DNA of 64,000 bases from Isochrysis galbana. Its lineage: Eukaryota; Haptophyta; Isochrysidales; Isochrysidaceae. The notes under the pieces were generated by a model. It was not told the DNA's origin and did not search any database. It saw only the letters and a list, made by a program, of their open reading frames with translations. Position 1 is the stretch's first letter, and each line of letters begins with the position of its first letter. The DNA is taken from positions 4,772,226 through 4,836,225 of the forward strand of contig CM030937.1 in assembly GCA_018136815.1 (NCBI GenBank), read 5' to 3'. This document shows, one piece after another, positions 30,271-41,234 of this stretch. Both the position numbers and the translations under genes were made by a program.

Positions 30271-30913
30271 TTAAAAATTCCCGCTACATATGCGGCGTGA
30301 GAGGAGGCTAGCGTTCATGTGCCTCTTAGTCGTCGCCAGGGACAACAAACGCTGCTGAAGCACGAAATTGCCCGTGCACCATCTCCCAGTCATGCTCAAC
30401 GCTTCACCCAAGCGGGTCGTGCCATCAAAGGAGATGCTGATACGTTGTACTGCGGACTCTTTACGGAGCAACTCTAGCTCCCTCTCTGCGATCTGCGGAA
30501 TGTAAGTGCTGGAAAGATGAGAATGATCCGTGAGTGCACTGTCGCCCCCGCGCTCAAGGAGCTTTCGCAGGAACCGCAAGCGTTCGAGCGGGATGCCCGC
30601 ATGCAGCAATGCTTTAGTCTTTAGTCACGCGGTAGCGATAGCAGTGCACATCCACAGATATAGTGGCGCCGGCTTCATCTGTATTATTCTGGAAGTATTC
30701 GCCAAGTTCACCAACGAGGACATCGTCCTGTTCCTTGCGCAAATTGAACGCTTTTACTGCCTCGATGTGCGAGTTGTACTTGACGTGAGAGGCGATGGCG
30801 ATGGTGCTCTTGATGTTGGCCAGGGTTTTTCTGCATGCCCCACAAAACAGTGAGCCTGCAGACTGGCGGAAGGAGTTATTGGGGAATTCGCGAATGCGCT
30901 GCGCAACTGACAC
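30271..30913 (-). pseudogene. hAT-like transposase N-terminal part, frame-broken and truncated
   Basis: The first part (30913-30614) has a zinc-finger pattern, SLFCGACRKTL...IASHVKYNSH, like BED/hAT DNA-binding domains, followed by KAFNLRKEQDDVLVGEL. The second part (30609-30271) reads IPLERLRFLRKLLERGG, TDSSHL-like TDHSHLSSTYIPQI and ISISFDGTTRLGEAL, the start of a hAT-type catalytic region with D in SFDGTT. The two frames are separated by a tandem 7-bp repeat (ctttagt twice, 30612-30625); one copy fewer would make the frame continuous. It ends at a repeat arm (30262-30301), so most of the catalytic domain is gone. Confidence 0.7.
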
Positions 30914-31548
30914 CTTCGACTCTTTCGTTGCACGGGGGCCAGCCTTCCGACTGCGGACGCCCGCATAGGGTGATCAAGCCCACAACAAGCACGAAAGGAC
31001 GCGACGAACAGAGACAAGGGAAGACACCAAGCTCAAGCTCACAATGATGTACTCACAGGCGTCCCCATGAGATACAAACAAGGAAAACTCGAGTTGACAA
31101 TACGAACAAACAAACGAGAGAACACAACAATCACAAGTGAATGTGACCCTCTTGCCATCTCACTCACCCCGAAGAGTGTGCGCACTCAGCGGGTTAAACC
31201 AACGCGGTTTAAAGACAAGTCTCACTTGGGGCGCACATCCCTCCTGAGAAACTTACGGGTACACAATCACACTGTCGATGCCGCAGTTGGAGTGAAGGAG
31301 TGTGCGTGCAGTGCAGGAGCCTGCGTATTTTTCCCGATAACATGGGTGGTGTGCCCCACCACTTGATCAATTTTGGCTCTCAACTTGCAATCCCACGCGA
31401 GCACGATCAACAGTCACCTTGGCGGGCTACTGGCCGCCCAGCGCGCCCCGTTCACCGTGTCTTCACCTGCACCTGCAGTTCCTGCACTATCACCTTCACC
31501 TGCACCTTCACTGAAGAAAAAACTTCGGACCGGCACCTTCCCAGTTGG
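30914..31548. other. Spacer upstream of the hAT remnant
   Basis: No supported gene. The DNA immediately right of 30913 stays open in the hAT frame for about 20 codons, so the original start was further right. A short inverted-repeat-like aagaaaaaacttc lies near 31515. Confidence 0.35.
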
Positions 31549-31739
31549 AAAAATTTTTATTGTGCGGGCGTGGCGCGCTGGCGCTCCTTCGCCCACCTGG
31601 TGGGGCGGGTCGTCCTTACGTGGTCGCTTCGGCGACAGGGGTGTGTCCATGAGTACGTTGTTCATCGCGGCTAGGGCGGCGGCGGCGAGGGAGGAAGGCG
31701 GCGCGCGCTCCATGACCCTATCGTTTGCTAACGATAGTT
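31549..31739 (-). mobile_element. Short MERA-leader retroelement
   Basis: Minus strand: hairpin ctatcgtt-agca-aacgatag (31718-31737), ATGGAGCGCGCG at 31713, then a 39-codon leader with LSPKRPRKDD (KRPR at residues 29-32) ending CAG|GTGGGC, then an aataaaaattttt end. The aataaa with a short A-rich tail suggests a reverse-transcribed poly(A)-signal-bearing RNA. I found no target-site duplication. It is little more than the leader and a tail, hence non-autonomous. Confidence 0.6.
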
Positions 31740-32123
31740 GATACTAATCACCTTACAAGAGCTCTTAAAACAAATTCACGATATTCTTACCACAATCGCG
31801 GCGCTGGAGCGACCACTTACACGTAGCATACTTTTCACCCCCCCCCCCCCCATCAGGCGCCCTAACTCAAAGCGTGCGAGGCATTCTCAGTTTTGGAACA
31901 GAGGTAGTAATTTTGAATGATGGATGGTGGTGTAGTGGCCCTAGACGGACTGAGCCTTGCGGGCGGGCTATCTAGGGACCACATGAGGCTGTGGGGTGAA
32001 GGCATCTTGTCCGCGAGCGAAGCTCGAAGTTTGCGCGCCTGTCCACGAAGCACCAGTGCAGGCAACACGAGAGAGGGAGGAGAGACTCCGCACAGTGAAT
32101 AGAGACTCAGATTTCAGAAGCTG
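31740..32123. other. Spacer between short retroelement and FkbM gene
   Basis: Contains a C13-C14 run near 31838-31852 and the minor repeat shared with 30150-30235. Nothing else recognised; the 3' end signals of the FkbM gene should lie at its right end. Confidence 0.35.
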
Positions 32124-33209
32124 TCAAGAAGAAATGATGTATTGCTCCACAGCCGAGCGCTCCCAGCCACCTCGCACGATGCATGCCACATTAGACCATT
32201 TCCGCATCTCAAAGTGAGTGCGCCAACATAAACTGTTAAGAGGCACAAGTGATTTTATCAACGAGCCTGAGATCTGGTGGATCGGGTTTTTCCCTTCGGG
32301 GTTGAGATATTTTTGCGCCACAAGATGGCCCCTTCGAGAAACGTCATGCCTCATCCTTCGAGGGTTGGTCTCGTAGAAGCAATCATAGCCAAGATTGTCA
32401 AGCCAACGCACGGTAGCCTCGAGTGTGTGCCCTCCCCTCTTGGACCAGTATCCAATGCCATGATACTCAAACTCGAGTACCCGGACAACATGGGACTTGA
32501 GGGATGATATAGTACCCTCCAGCACCAGCGGATCGTAGCCTTCTGTGTCAATAACAAGCGAATCGACGTGTGTGAGGCGTTGTTGTTGGAATAGTACATC
32601 AAGTGTAGTCACAGGGACTTGGAGAGGCTGCTTACAACGATGGCGCATTTCGTTGTTGCACGAAGCTATTGACACTTGCTCACTTCCAATATTGCTTGCG
32701 CCGGAGACCATTGTGGAACCCGTGGTGTTTGAGGCGGCCGTTTCGTGCATGGTGAAGTAGTCCTGCACACCTAAATCCTGTGACACGGCATGCACGATCG
32801 CACGGTTCTTCGGATGCAGCTCTAGAAGATGGACGTGCACATCAGAATGCAGATTCACTCCTCTCCCTTGGCGGGCATGAAAGCCCTCCCCGCATGCGCC
32901 CTGCGGCATATACTTCAAGTATCCACTGTTCACACGCTCGGCGTAGCGCAGCACCGCGTCACGCCATCTCTGTCCCGACAAAGAAGGTAAAGCCCAGCGC
33001 TGAAGCGAGGTTTGGAGAACGTAGCCCTTGTTTGCGCCCACGTTGACGATGCGGATGGGGCCGGCCGGCGCCTGCTCGGCGAGCGCGTCGAGCCATGACT
33101 CGTCGGGGCAGTTGCTCGTATGTTGGAGAAGGTTCCAGATCTGCTCACTCACACACTGCGCACGCGCCGAGCCCAACGCCAAGCTGGCGAGCACGGCTTG
33201 GAGCAGCAT
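32124..33209 (-). CDS. Secreted/ER-lumenal FkbM-family methyltransferase, 361 aa
   Basis: SAM-dependent methyltransferase of the FkbM (Methyltransf_21) type, a family that O-methylates sugars and small molecules. Residues 1-18 are a clear signal peptide (MLLQAVLASLALGSARAQC), so it acts in the secretory pathway or outside the cell, plausibly on glycans. Motif I is IRIVNVGANKGY (52-63), motif II VHLLELHPKN (126-135), TTLDVL at 201-206, HVDSLVIDTEGYDPLVLEG at 214-232 and VLEFEYHG at 244-251, all in family order. One exon, complete, ATG 33209 to stop 32124-32126. The DNA upstream (33210-33600) is pyrimidine-rich in the gene's sense. The substrate cannot be told from sequence. Confidence 0.85.
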   Translation of the reverse strand: MLLQAVLASLALGSARAQCVSEQIWNLLQHTSNCPDESWLDALAEQAPAGPIRIVNVGANKGYVLQTSLQRWALPSLSGQRWRDAVLRYAERVNSGYLKYMPQGACGEGFHARQGRGVNLHSDVHVHLLELHPKNRAIVHAVSQDLGVQDYFTMHETAASNTTGSTMVSGASNIGSEQVSIASCNNEMRHRCKQPLQVPVTTLDVLFQQQRLTHVDSLVIDTEGYDPLVLEGTISSLKSHVVRVLEFEYHGIGYWSKRGGHTLEATVRWLDNLGYDCFYETNPRRMRHDVSRRGHLVAQKYLNPEGKNPIHQISGSLIKSLVPLNSLCWRTHFEMRKWSNVACIVRGGWERSAVEQYIISS

Positions 33210-33589
33210 CCTGTCTCTCCACGGTGTTCTTCACTCCTTTCTTTACTTTGCGACGAAATCTAGAGAAAAGTCGGCCTCCGCTCACTCTTTTCGTCTCCAG
33301 TTGTAGAGAGAGTGGGGGGGGGGAAGGGAGCGAGGAGGCGGAAGGAGGGGCCCTTCCTCCACGCAGCCTCTCTCTCCGCTTTTGAGGAGGACACCAGCAG
33401 GGAGCAGAGACAGAGAGAGAGAGGGGGAGAGAGTAGGGAGAGAGAGAGAGAGAAAGTACTCCTAGGGGGTGGTGTGGGGGAGGAGAGAGAGTGAGAGAGA
33501 GAGAGAAGAGAGACGAGAGGGAGCGCGCGGGGGGGAGGGGGAAAGAAGAGGGAGAAGGAAGAGAGAGAGAGAGAGAGTGAGAGCACAGC
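33210..33589 (-). promoter_or_regulatory. Pyrimidine-rich upstream region of the FkbM gene
   Basis: In the sense of the gene this is CT-rich with CTCTCT microsatellite runs up to about 33585. Similar tracts precede the genes at 4033, 41235, 60470 and 61473, which suggests a shared core-promoter style. No TATA box is evident. Confidence 0.45.
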
Positions 33590-36299
33590 GTCGGCGAGGG
33601 CAGCAGCGGCTCGGACGCCCTCGACGATGGGCCAAAAAGGAGAGGGAGGGGTGAGAATGGCGAGTGTGGTGGTAGCTCGGGCGGCGGGAGTGGCTCGGGC
33701 GGCTTGGACGGCGCGGGCGGCGCAGGCAGCGGCGCCCCGGACACAGGCAGCCGCGGGCACAGCGGCGGCAAGCGCGGCGCCGAACCGGACAGCGGGATGG
33801 CTCGGGGGCGGTGGCTCGGCCGACAACGGCCTGGTCGGCGGTAGTGGCGCCGCCACTGCTGCGGCCGCCTCCCGAATCGCTTCCAGCGCGCGCCCCGCCA
33901 CCTCTTCGGCCACCGCAGGCACCGTCGTCCGGCCTCCAATCTCCTCGCGGCTGCCCGAGCAGCCCGCTGCGCCACGCGCCACCGCCCCACCGCCACTTAG
34001 CCCGCCGCTTCCACCGTCCCAGCAGTCGCCGTCGCCGCCCGCGTCGCTACCTCCACCGCACAGCTGCTCCACGTCCGAATCCGTGCCGTCTCAGCCTGCC
34101 ACGTGCGCGGCGGCTCTCCAAGCCGCCACCGCTGCCGCTGCCGCTGCCGTCCGCACAACTGTCGCCACCGTCGGAGCCGCTGTCGCCTGAGCCACTGCCG
34201 CTGCGCGCCGCCGGAGCCGCCGTTGCAGCCGCCGTCCGAACAGCTAACGCAGCTGCTTCCTTCGCCGCTGTCGTCGGGCTCGCCGCTCGCGTTTTCTCCG
34301 CGTTCGCCGCGAGGGCCGCCACTCGCGGCGGAGCCGCTACTCAAAACGCCATCACGACCGTCGCCGCAGGCGCGTCTCTCGCTCGTCCTCGGGCCGCCGC
34401 TCGGAGTGCTGTTGGCTCCGCCGCTTGGACCGCGACCGTTTGAGCCACCACACCGTCTACGCGGACTACATTGATAGCGGCAGTCCTGGCTCCGGCGACG
34501 ACGGTGCCAACAGCGGCGGCGGCGGCGCGGAAGGGCGGCGAGGCTCTGGCTGTATGTCGGGGCGGTCGGGGCAGCAGCGCAGTTTGCGACGGCATTGAGG
34601 CGGGAGAGGGGGTTCTAGGACCGACAGCAATGGCGGCGGTTTGGACGGAGGCGGCTCGAGCGGCTGCGGTGGCATCACGGGGGGCGGTGGCGGCGCATTG
34701 AGCGCTGGCGGTGCCGACAGGACGGTCCGTGCGGCCACAGCAGCGGCTCGGGCGGCCACGGCAGGGGGTCGGAGACCCGGACGACGGCAACGGCGGCAGC
34801 GCGATGGCCGCTGGCGATGGCCTCTGGTGACGGCCGCAGCGGATCCTCGGAGGGTGGCGGAGGTGGGTGGCAGGCAAGAGGCGGCGGCTGCGACTGCGGC
34901 TCGGGCGGACCGAGCAGTAGCGGTGGCGACCTGGGTGGTGGCGACGGCGGCTGACACAGCGGCGATAATAGCTTGGCTAGCAGCGACGGCGGCGGCTCCA
35001 GCGGTGGCGGCAGCATCACGGGGAGCGGCGGCGGAGGCCCAGGTGTGGACCGTGGCTTGAGCGAATGTGGCATGGACCGCAGCGGTAGCGGCTCGGACGG
35101 CCGCAGCGGCAACCCAGATGCTGATGGTGCCATCGGCGGCGACCCTCTTGGACAGCAGTGACAATGGCTCAAACGGCGGTGGCCCGGATGGCAGCGGCGG
35201 CGTGGACGGCAGCGGCTCGGATGGCGGCAGCTCGTGCAGCCGCGTCAGCGGCTCGGGCGGTGTCGATGTCGACCACGGCTCGGGCGGTCCGGGCGGCGGC
35301 GGTGGCGGCTTGGACGACGACGGTGGCTCAAGCGACGGTTGTCCGGATGGCGGTGGCCCGGAAGAAGCAGCGGCAGCTTGGACGGCGGCGGGTCGGACGG
35401 CGGCGGCTCGAGCAGTGGTTGCAGTGGCTCGGGCCGCCACGGCTCGTTCGGCGGCGACCATGGTGCGGGCGGCGGGAGCTCAGGTAGCAGCGAAGCGGCC
35501 AGCTTCGGCGATGACACTGGCATCACAGGAGGCGCTAGTGGCGGAGGAGGCATCAGGGGCTGCTCGAGCGCTGGTGGTGTGGGCCGCAGTGGCAGCAGCT
35601 TGGACAGCGGCGACGGTGCTACTGGCGACAGGAGCCACTCGGACGGCAGCGATGTTGGCTCAAACGACGGAGGCCTGGATGGTGGTTGCCCGGTCGGTGA
35701 CGGCGGCGGCTTGGACGGCGGCGGCTCGGACGGCGGCGGCTTAAGCAGCAGCGGCAATGGCTCGAGCGGCCGTAGCTCCTTCATCGCCGACCATGGCGCT
35801 TGCGGCAGCAGCTCGGGGCACTGCGGCTCGATCGGCGGCGACCGTGGCGCGGGCGCGGGCGGTTGCGGCATGGACGGTGGCGGCCGGATTGTCAGTGGAT
35901 GAGAGCTGGGCGGCGGCGGCAGCGACGCGGGCGTCGGTGTGAGCGCGACGCCAGTGAGCAGTGGGGCCGCCGCACCAGGTGCGTGCCAGGCGTAGCCGGC
36001 GTGCTGGTGCGAGGGAGTGTGGGAGGGTGCAGGCCAAGTGCACAGTGGCGATCACAGGGTTTGTGATTGCGACCATGGCGGTTGGCAGGCAAGTTGTAGG
36101 AGGTGTCGCAGATGTTGCACGTTCGGACCGGGGATGTGTTCTTGTGCAGCCCAGTGCACCAAATGTTGCAGCCAAGTGCAGTCGGATTCCCGGCACTCTT
36201 GGAGGGCATGCAGGGCGGAAAGGTGTTGTTGGGCCCAAAGTACGAACTGCTGTAGCTATTACCTTTGTGACGGTTGGCGGTTGGGCGACTTTAATGATG
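33590..36299. repeat. GGC/GGA-rich low-complexity tract including repeat D copy 2
   Basis: 33590-33740 is the reverse complement of 16030-16190 (tgggccaaaaaggagaggga, cggcgggagtggctcgggcg). From about 34480 to 35900 tandem ggcggcggctcggacgg-type units dominate the plus strand; long frames on both strands encode Gly/Ala/Ser- or Pro-rich sequence only and switch frames without change of character. At 33990-34480 the strand bias flips to C-rich. No domain recognised; treated as non-coding repeats. Confidence 0.6.
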
Positions 36300-36740
36300 C
36301 GGCTCTGCTGACGACACGGGGCACAGGCCATGTATCGCGGTGGCGGCCATCGCGGCGTGATATAGCCAATGGTCGTGTGGTTGAGCTGTGTGGTGAGAGG
36401 CTGTGGCTGCTGTGTGTGATGGTGTGGAGGGGCTGTGGATGGTAGTAACATGTGAAGTACACACAGAAGGCAGGGCACAGGGGGCATGGAGCGACACGGA
36501 CGGGGGAGACACGCGCGGTCGATGGCGAGACCGAGGGGCTTCGGTCTCGAGCGGCATGAGGACGGGCGGGACAAGCACGGAGAGCACAGGCAGACCGAAG
36601 GGGCACAGGAGCGCTTGAGCGATGTTGTTGAACGCAAGACGAGAACAAAGGAGAGGACACTCGCGGGGAAAAGTAAACACGGGAAAGGGAAACACGCGGG
36701 AAAAGAGAGGGATGAATAGGGCGGTCAAACAGGGCTTTTT
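36300..36740 (-). repeat. Dispersed repeat family C, partial copy
   Basis: Contains gcgacacggacgggggagac, gcatgaggacgggcgggac, ctcgcggggaaaagtaaaca and gggaaaagagagggatgaa, the same order as 47951-48200 (direct relative to it, inverted relative to 13037-13520). Confidence 0.6.
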
Positions 36741-37129
36741 AAGTACTAATATGGGCGGGGGTGACATTTTTTGACCATTTTCCAAAACCCACAACAAAAC
36801 TCCCAGGGGGGCCACCTGCCGCCACGAAAATCTTCGCCAGAAAATGGTGCGATTCTCCTCCCCCCTCGCCCCTCCCTTGCACACGCTCTGGGGCTCTACC
36901 GGTAAAGAACCGCGGCAACGATGGAGATAACGGCAGCCAGGCATACGAAATCGAGCCGTGCGCACCGCGCACCGCCGTCCATACACGCCAGCGGTTGCGG
37001 ACCTTGCGAATCATACGAGCGGGACGGACGGGTAACAACGACGAGCGGGGCGACCCTAGCCACGGCCGCCACTCCCTATCAATCGCGGCGACACTCGAAA
37101 CATTCGAAGGTTCGGAGCAGGAACTGGAA
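36741..37129. other. Spacer
   Basis: No supported gene. Minus-strand frames continue from the LINE remnant for a short way, without a recognisable motif. Confidence 0.3.
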
Positions 37130-39091
37130 CTAGCCTGAGCCGCAAATATCGGCTCGATTGTAGGTCACGCGCCTGAGATAGAAGAGAGGCACTCTCGGGT
37201 ACGTCGGAAGGGTTATCCATTTTATGCCCTCTTGCGAGGAGCCTAACTCGTCCGCCTGTAGTCGGGGAGATCTATCCCATAGTATGGTTTGAACGTCAGA
37301 ATCTATGGCCTCCATGAACCACGCCGGAGGGTGGATAGGCCTTATTGGGTTTGAGATTGCATTTGACCATACAAATTTGCTTGCCCGTCACGGGGTCCTT
37401 TGCCCAACATCCGGGGATGTCATGGCTGGATGAGCACTGGACGATTTGACGCCCTTTCGTGCGGTTGTTTTTGCATTCGCCCGCCATGAATCGGCGGCAT
37501 GGTGCCGCCGCTCCAAGCCCCATCAGGGCCCTGAAATCCATAGCGTTGCTAGCGTCCCTTTGGCGCTTGCGCTGTTCCGCTTTCGCTTTATTTATCCTGC
37601 TCGCAGGTACATTGGCGAAAGCTCACCTGATTCTTGCGAAGGAAGGATATAGCCCACGGCTTATCGTAACCTTTACATCCCCCGGGGGTGCCGTGGATGG
37701 CTATTTCTCCTTCGGGGGTCACGCACTCGACCGAAGAACGGACGGCGTAGTAGTCCAAGTTGAAATTCTCTCCGTCGTCGAGAGTCACGTGGAAATTGCG
37801 GGGGAAGCGGTGTCCCAAGGCGGAGGTGTCCGTATAGACGTAGAAATGCCAAATCGGACGTTTGTTTGCCCGACTCAACTTTCGTGATCCCTTCTACCGT
37901 GGTTTTGGCGCGTTGCTGATTGCCCCGTAATACATGGAACCCTTCGCGCTCCAAAGCGCTAGCGAGATGCCGAGTCTTCGTCTTGTAGGCTTTTACGGGG
38001 TCGAAAATGCGGAAAACAATGTAGGTTGCCACCTCCTTCAAAGAGGACCGGACGGCGCTAGACTTGCGCGGAGCCGTGTCGGCTAGAGCGCCGTAAGTGA
38101 CAGCAAAGTCGTGCGAGACACCCGAAAGGGCAGCTTGAAGATTGTCGCCGTAGGCGGCTTTAAATTGGTCGTGTGCGTCCTCATCAACATAAAAAATCCA
38201 AGGACCTTTGCGCCCTTTATCCATCCCGTCTGGGGTGGCATCCAAGCCCTCAAGCTTGGAAAGAAGGTACTTCATGTAGGTCGCGACATCTTCGCTCTTG
38301 ATGTCCTTCTTGTCTTCAGCTAGCTGTGCTAGCTGAATGAAGAAGGGGCCTCCACCCCGCCTCCACCCCGCCTCCATCGTCTTTGCCGTTGTCGCCATCA
38401 CCGCCGCTGCCGTCACCGCCGCCGTCGCTACAACCACAGTTGCCACCGCCCTCGAGACCGCCCCATCCTTCACCTCCACCCTCCACCCTCGCCGCCGCCG
38501 CTGTCACAGCCGCCGTTGCTCCTTCGCCGTCTGCCCAACCGCCTCCACCATCTTCAGCTCAAGCACCGTCGCCTCCTTCTCCCTCGCCCTTACCCAGCTC
38601 CCTACCCGTCCATCTACGCCATCTCCTCCTTCGTTCTCTCCTCGCGTCTTGCCGCCTCCCTCGGCCCCTCCGCCGTCACCACCGCCACCCTCTCTCTCCT
38701 CTTCCTCCCTCGCCACCTTCCTTGACCGCGCCGCCCCCCGACGCCGCCCTGGCCTCGAATTATCGCCTCGTGCTCGCTACCCCGGTCCCTGTCCCCTCCC
38801 CCCCTCCCCTCCCCGCGCGCAGGCAAGCGCACCTCCTTCACTCGCCCTCTCCTTCACTGTGTGAGCCACCTTGATGATCGCTTCGTACTTGATGCGCAGC
38901 GCCCTCTCACGATCCAACTGTTCCTGCAATGCCTCAACGTGAGCTTGGGCCTCTTGAAGGCTCGGCTCGTTTGCGTGCCGCGCCGCCTCGCCAGCGGCAA
39001 GTTGCTGAAAGGCCTCTTCGAATTTTTTCGCCTTCTCTTGCGCGAGCTTTGCGCGCCGCTTGTCTAGGTTGGCCTCGGCAAGGGTAGCCAT
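37130..39091 (-). pseudogene. LINE ORF1-like gene, split by an intron-like repeat and frameshifted
   Basis: Exon 1 (39091-38870, 74 codons) is a charged coiled coil (LDKRRAKLAQEKAKKFEEAF, then LQEQLDRERALRIKYEAIIK). After the intron 38869-38333 the frame resumes in phase 0 with LAQLAEDKKDIKSEDVATYM, KLEGLDATPDG, GPWIFYVDEDAHDQFKAAYG and SSLKEVATYIVF. Element B at 56.2-56.5 kb has ELEGVDPEPDFW, GPWHIAVNEDCAQQFQAKYG and EALQDVAAHIVV at the same spacing, so these are homologous ORF1 proteins. Near 37875 the frame shifts to RPIWHFYVYTDTSALGHRF, and near 37590 again to a CCCH-like finger (C-x7-C-x12-C-x3-H in CRRFMAGEC...CSSSH). The two shifts make it a pseudogene. It differs from the MERA leaders at its N-terminus. 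Confidence 0.65.
38333..38869 (-). repeat. Repeat family E, copy placed as an intron
   Basis: The interval starts AAG|GTGGCTCACAC and ends CTTCATTCAG|CTAGC on the minus strand, phase 0, 537 bp. Nearly all of it (38371-38869) matches the free copy at 29300-29815. The extra 3' part (gcggggtggaggcggggtgg and so on) carries a tandem 12-bp duplication next to the acceptor. An RNA-mobilised LINE should not carry a forward intron, so insertion after LINE integration is the simplest reading. Confidence 0.6.
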
Positions 39092-39420
39092 TGCGAGGCC
39101 GACAGCCGGCGATCGGCCGACGCGGAACCTCCGCGTTTCTTATGGGGATTCGCCCGACATTCACTGCTTTGATTCCCTCACGCGCGCAATCCTCCCATTC
39201 TCCCAAAATAGACCTCCATGGGCCGGACAAGGCGGGGGAGTCACTCACCGACGCCATGGATTTTCGTGGGGTAGAGGGGGTTCGCGGGGGGGGGGGGGGG
39301 GAGGGGGGGCAGGTAAGGGGGGTCCCTGGGGAATCCTTGGACACCCAGGAGGGATGGAAAATAGTTGTTAAAAAGCGTGAGTGACCGGCCTAGAAGCTCT
39401 CCGGTATTGGCCAGCTTCGT

Positions 39421-40086
39421 GTGAAGCTGTGGTTTGAGAGCATGGCGGTAGACGGCGTCAAACCATCGATTGCTGGAGATATCCGGTCTCACAAGGGCTG
39501 TTCTTTGCTTGGCATCTTGCTCTATCTATGGCCCGGTGCCACGGACAAGTCTCTGAGTGAGAAGTCGAGTCCGACAGACATCATGGCGAGTCTGATCCCC
39601 CTGGAGTTCAAAATACGCTGGTGCACCTACAACAAGCAACACGCGCGGGCGTGGCGGCAGGAGCGGCCGGATTGGAAGAAGGACACGGTGGAACGGTCTA
39701 TGCTCAAAATGGGCAGTGTCCTGCGCTCACACCACTTTGACCTGTGGATTGCCGCCCGCGTGCGAAAGGCCCAACTGAAGCCGGAGTTGAGCGCGAAGCT
39801 TTTGTGGAACCCTCACTCTTCTTTGTTCGACGCCCAGCTATTTGGCACTCTCACTCTCACCCACAAACAATATTCATGGCTCAACAGGCACGGCTCTTTC
39901 TGCGACGTGCTGAACGCACAGAACGCCATGGATGAAGGCGCTCCGGGGTGGGACACGCACAGGAAGCGTCGGGAGCTGACGGACTTGCTTGTTGCAGGCT
40001 TCGGCAAAGCTTGGTATCCGCATTCAGTGGTAATTTTAATTTACTCCTACAGTATGGGTGCACCATTAACCCTAGTGTATCCCTAA
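39421..40086 (+). CDS. Unrecognised single-exon ORF, 221 aa
   Basis: Reads like protein rather than low-complexity sequence: Trp-rich and basic (IRWCTYNKQHARAWRQERPD, WIAARVRKAQLKPELSAKLL, KQYSWLNRHGSFCDVLN). I know no family for it. The frame is preceded by a G-run region (39286-39300) and has no pyrimidine-rich leader, and the last 25 residues (IYSYSMGAPLTLVYP) look like read-through into spacer. It may be an ORF of a transposon rather than a host gene. The minus strand over the start is also open for 83 codons. Confidence 0.4.
   Translation: MKLWFESMAVDGVKPSIAGDIRSHKGCSLLGILLYLWPGATDKSLSEKSSPTDIMASLIPLEFKIRWCTYNKQHARAWRQERPDWKKDTVERSMLKMGSVLRSHHFDLWIAARVRKAQLKPELSAKLLWNPHSSLFDAQLFGTLTLTHKQYSWLNRHGSFCDVLNAQNAMDEGAPGWDTHRKRRELTDLLVAGFGKAWYPHSVVILIYSYSMGAPLTLVYP

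Positions 40087-41234
<1,148 letters not shown>

Larger units (their letters stand above)
28285..30301. repeat. 40-bp inverted repeats enclosing 2.0 kb
   Basis: 28285-28324 and the reverse of 30262-30301 match at 37 of 40 positions (shared core agcgggaatttttaagaag). They face inward around LINE debris and repeat E. On the right the repeat coincides with the truncated end of a hAT-like transposase frame. No flanking target duplication was recognised, so they may be ends of a non-autonomous DNA element or two oppositely placed copies of one repeat. Confidence 0.55.

Noticed and set aside
34466-35902. Overlapping long ORFs on both strands in the G-rich tract
   Set aside because: They encode the same simple repeat in different frames; no domain and no start context.
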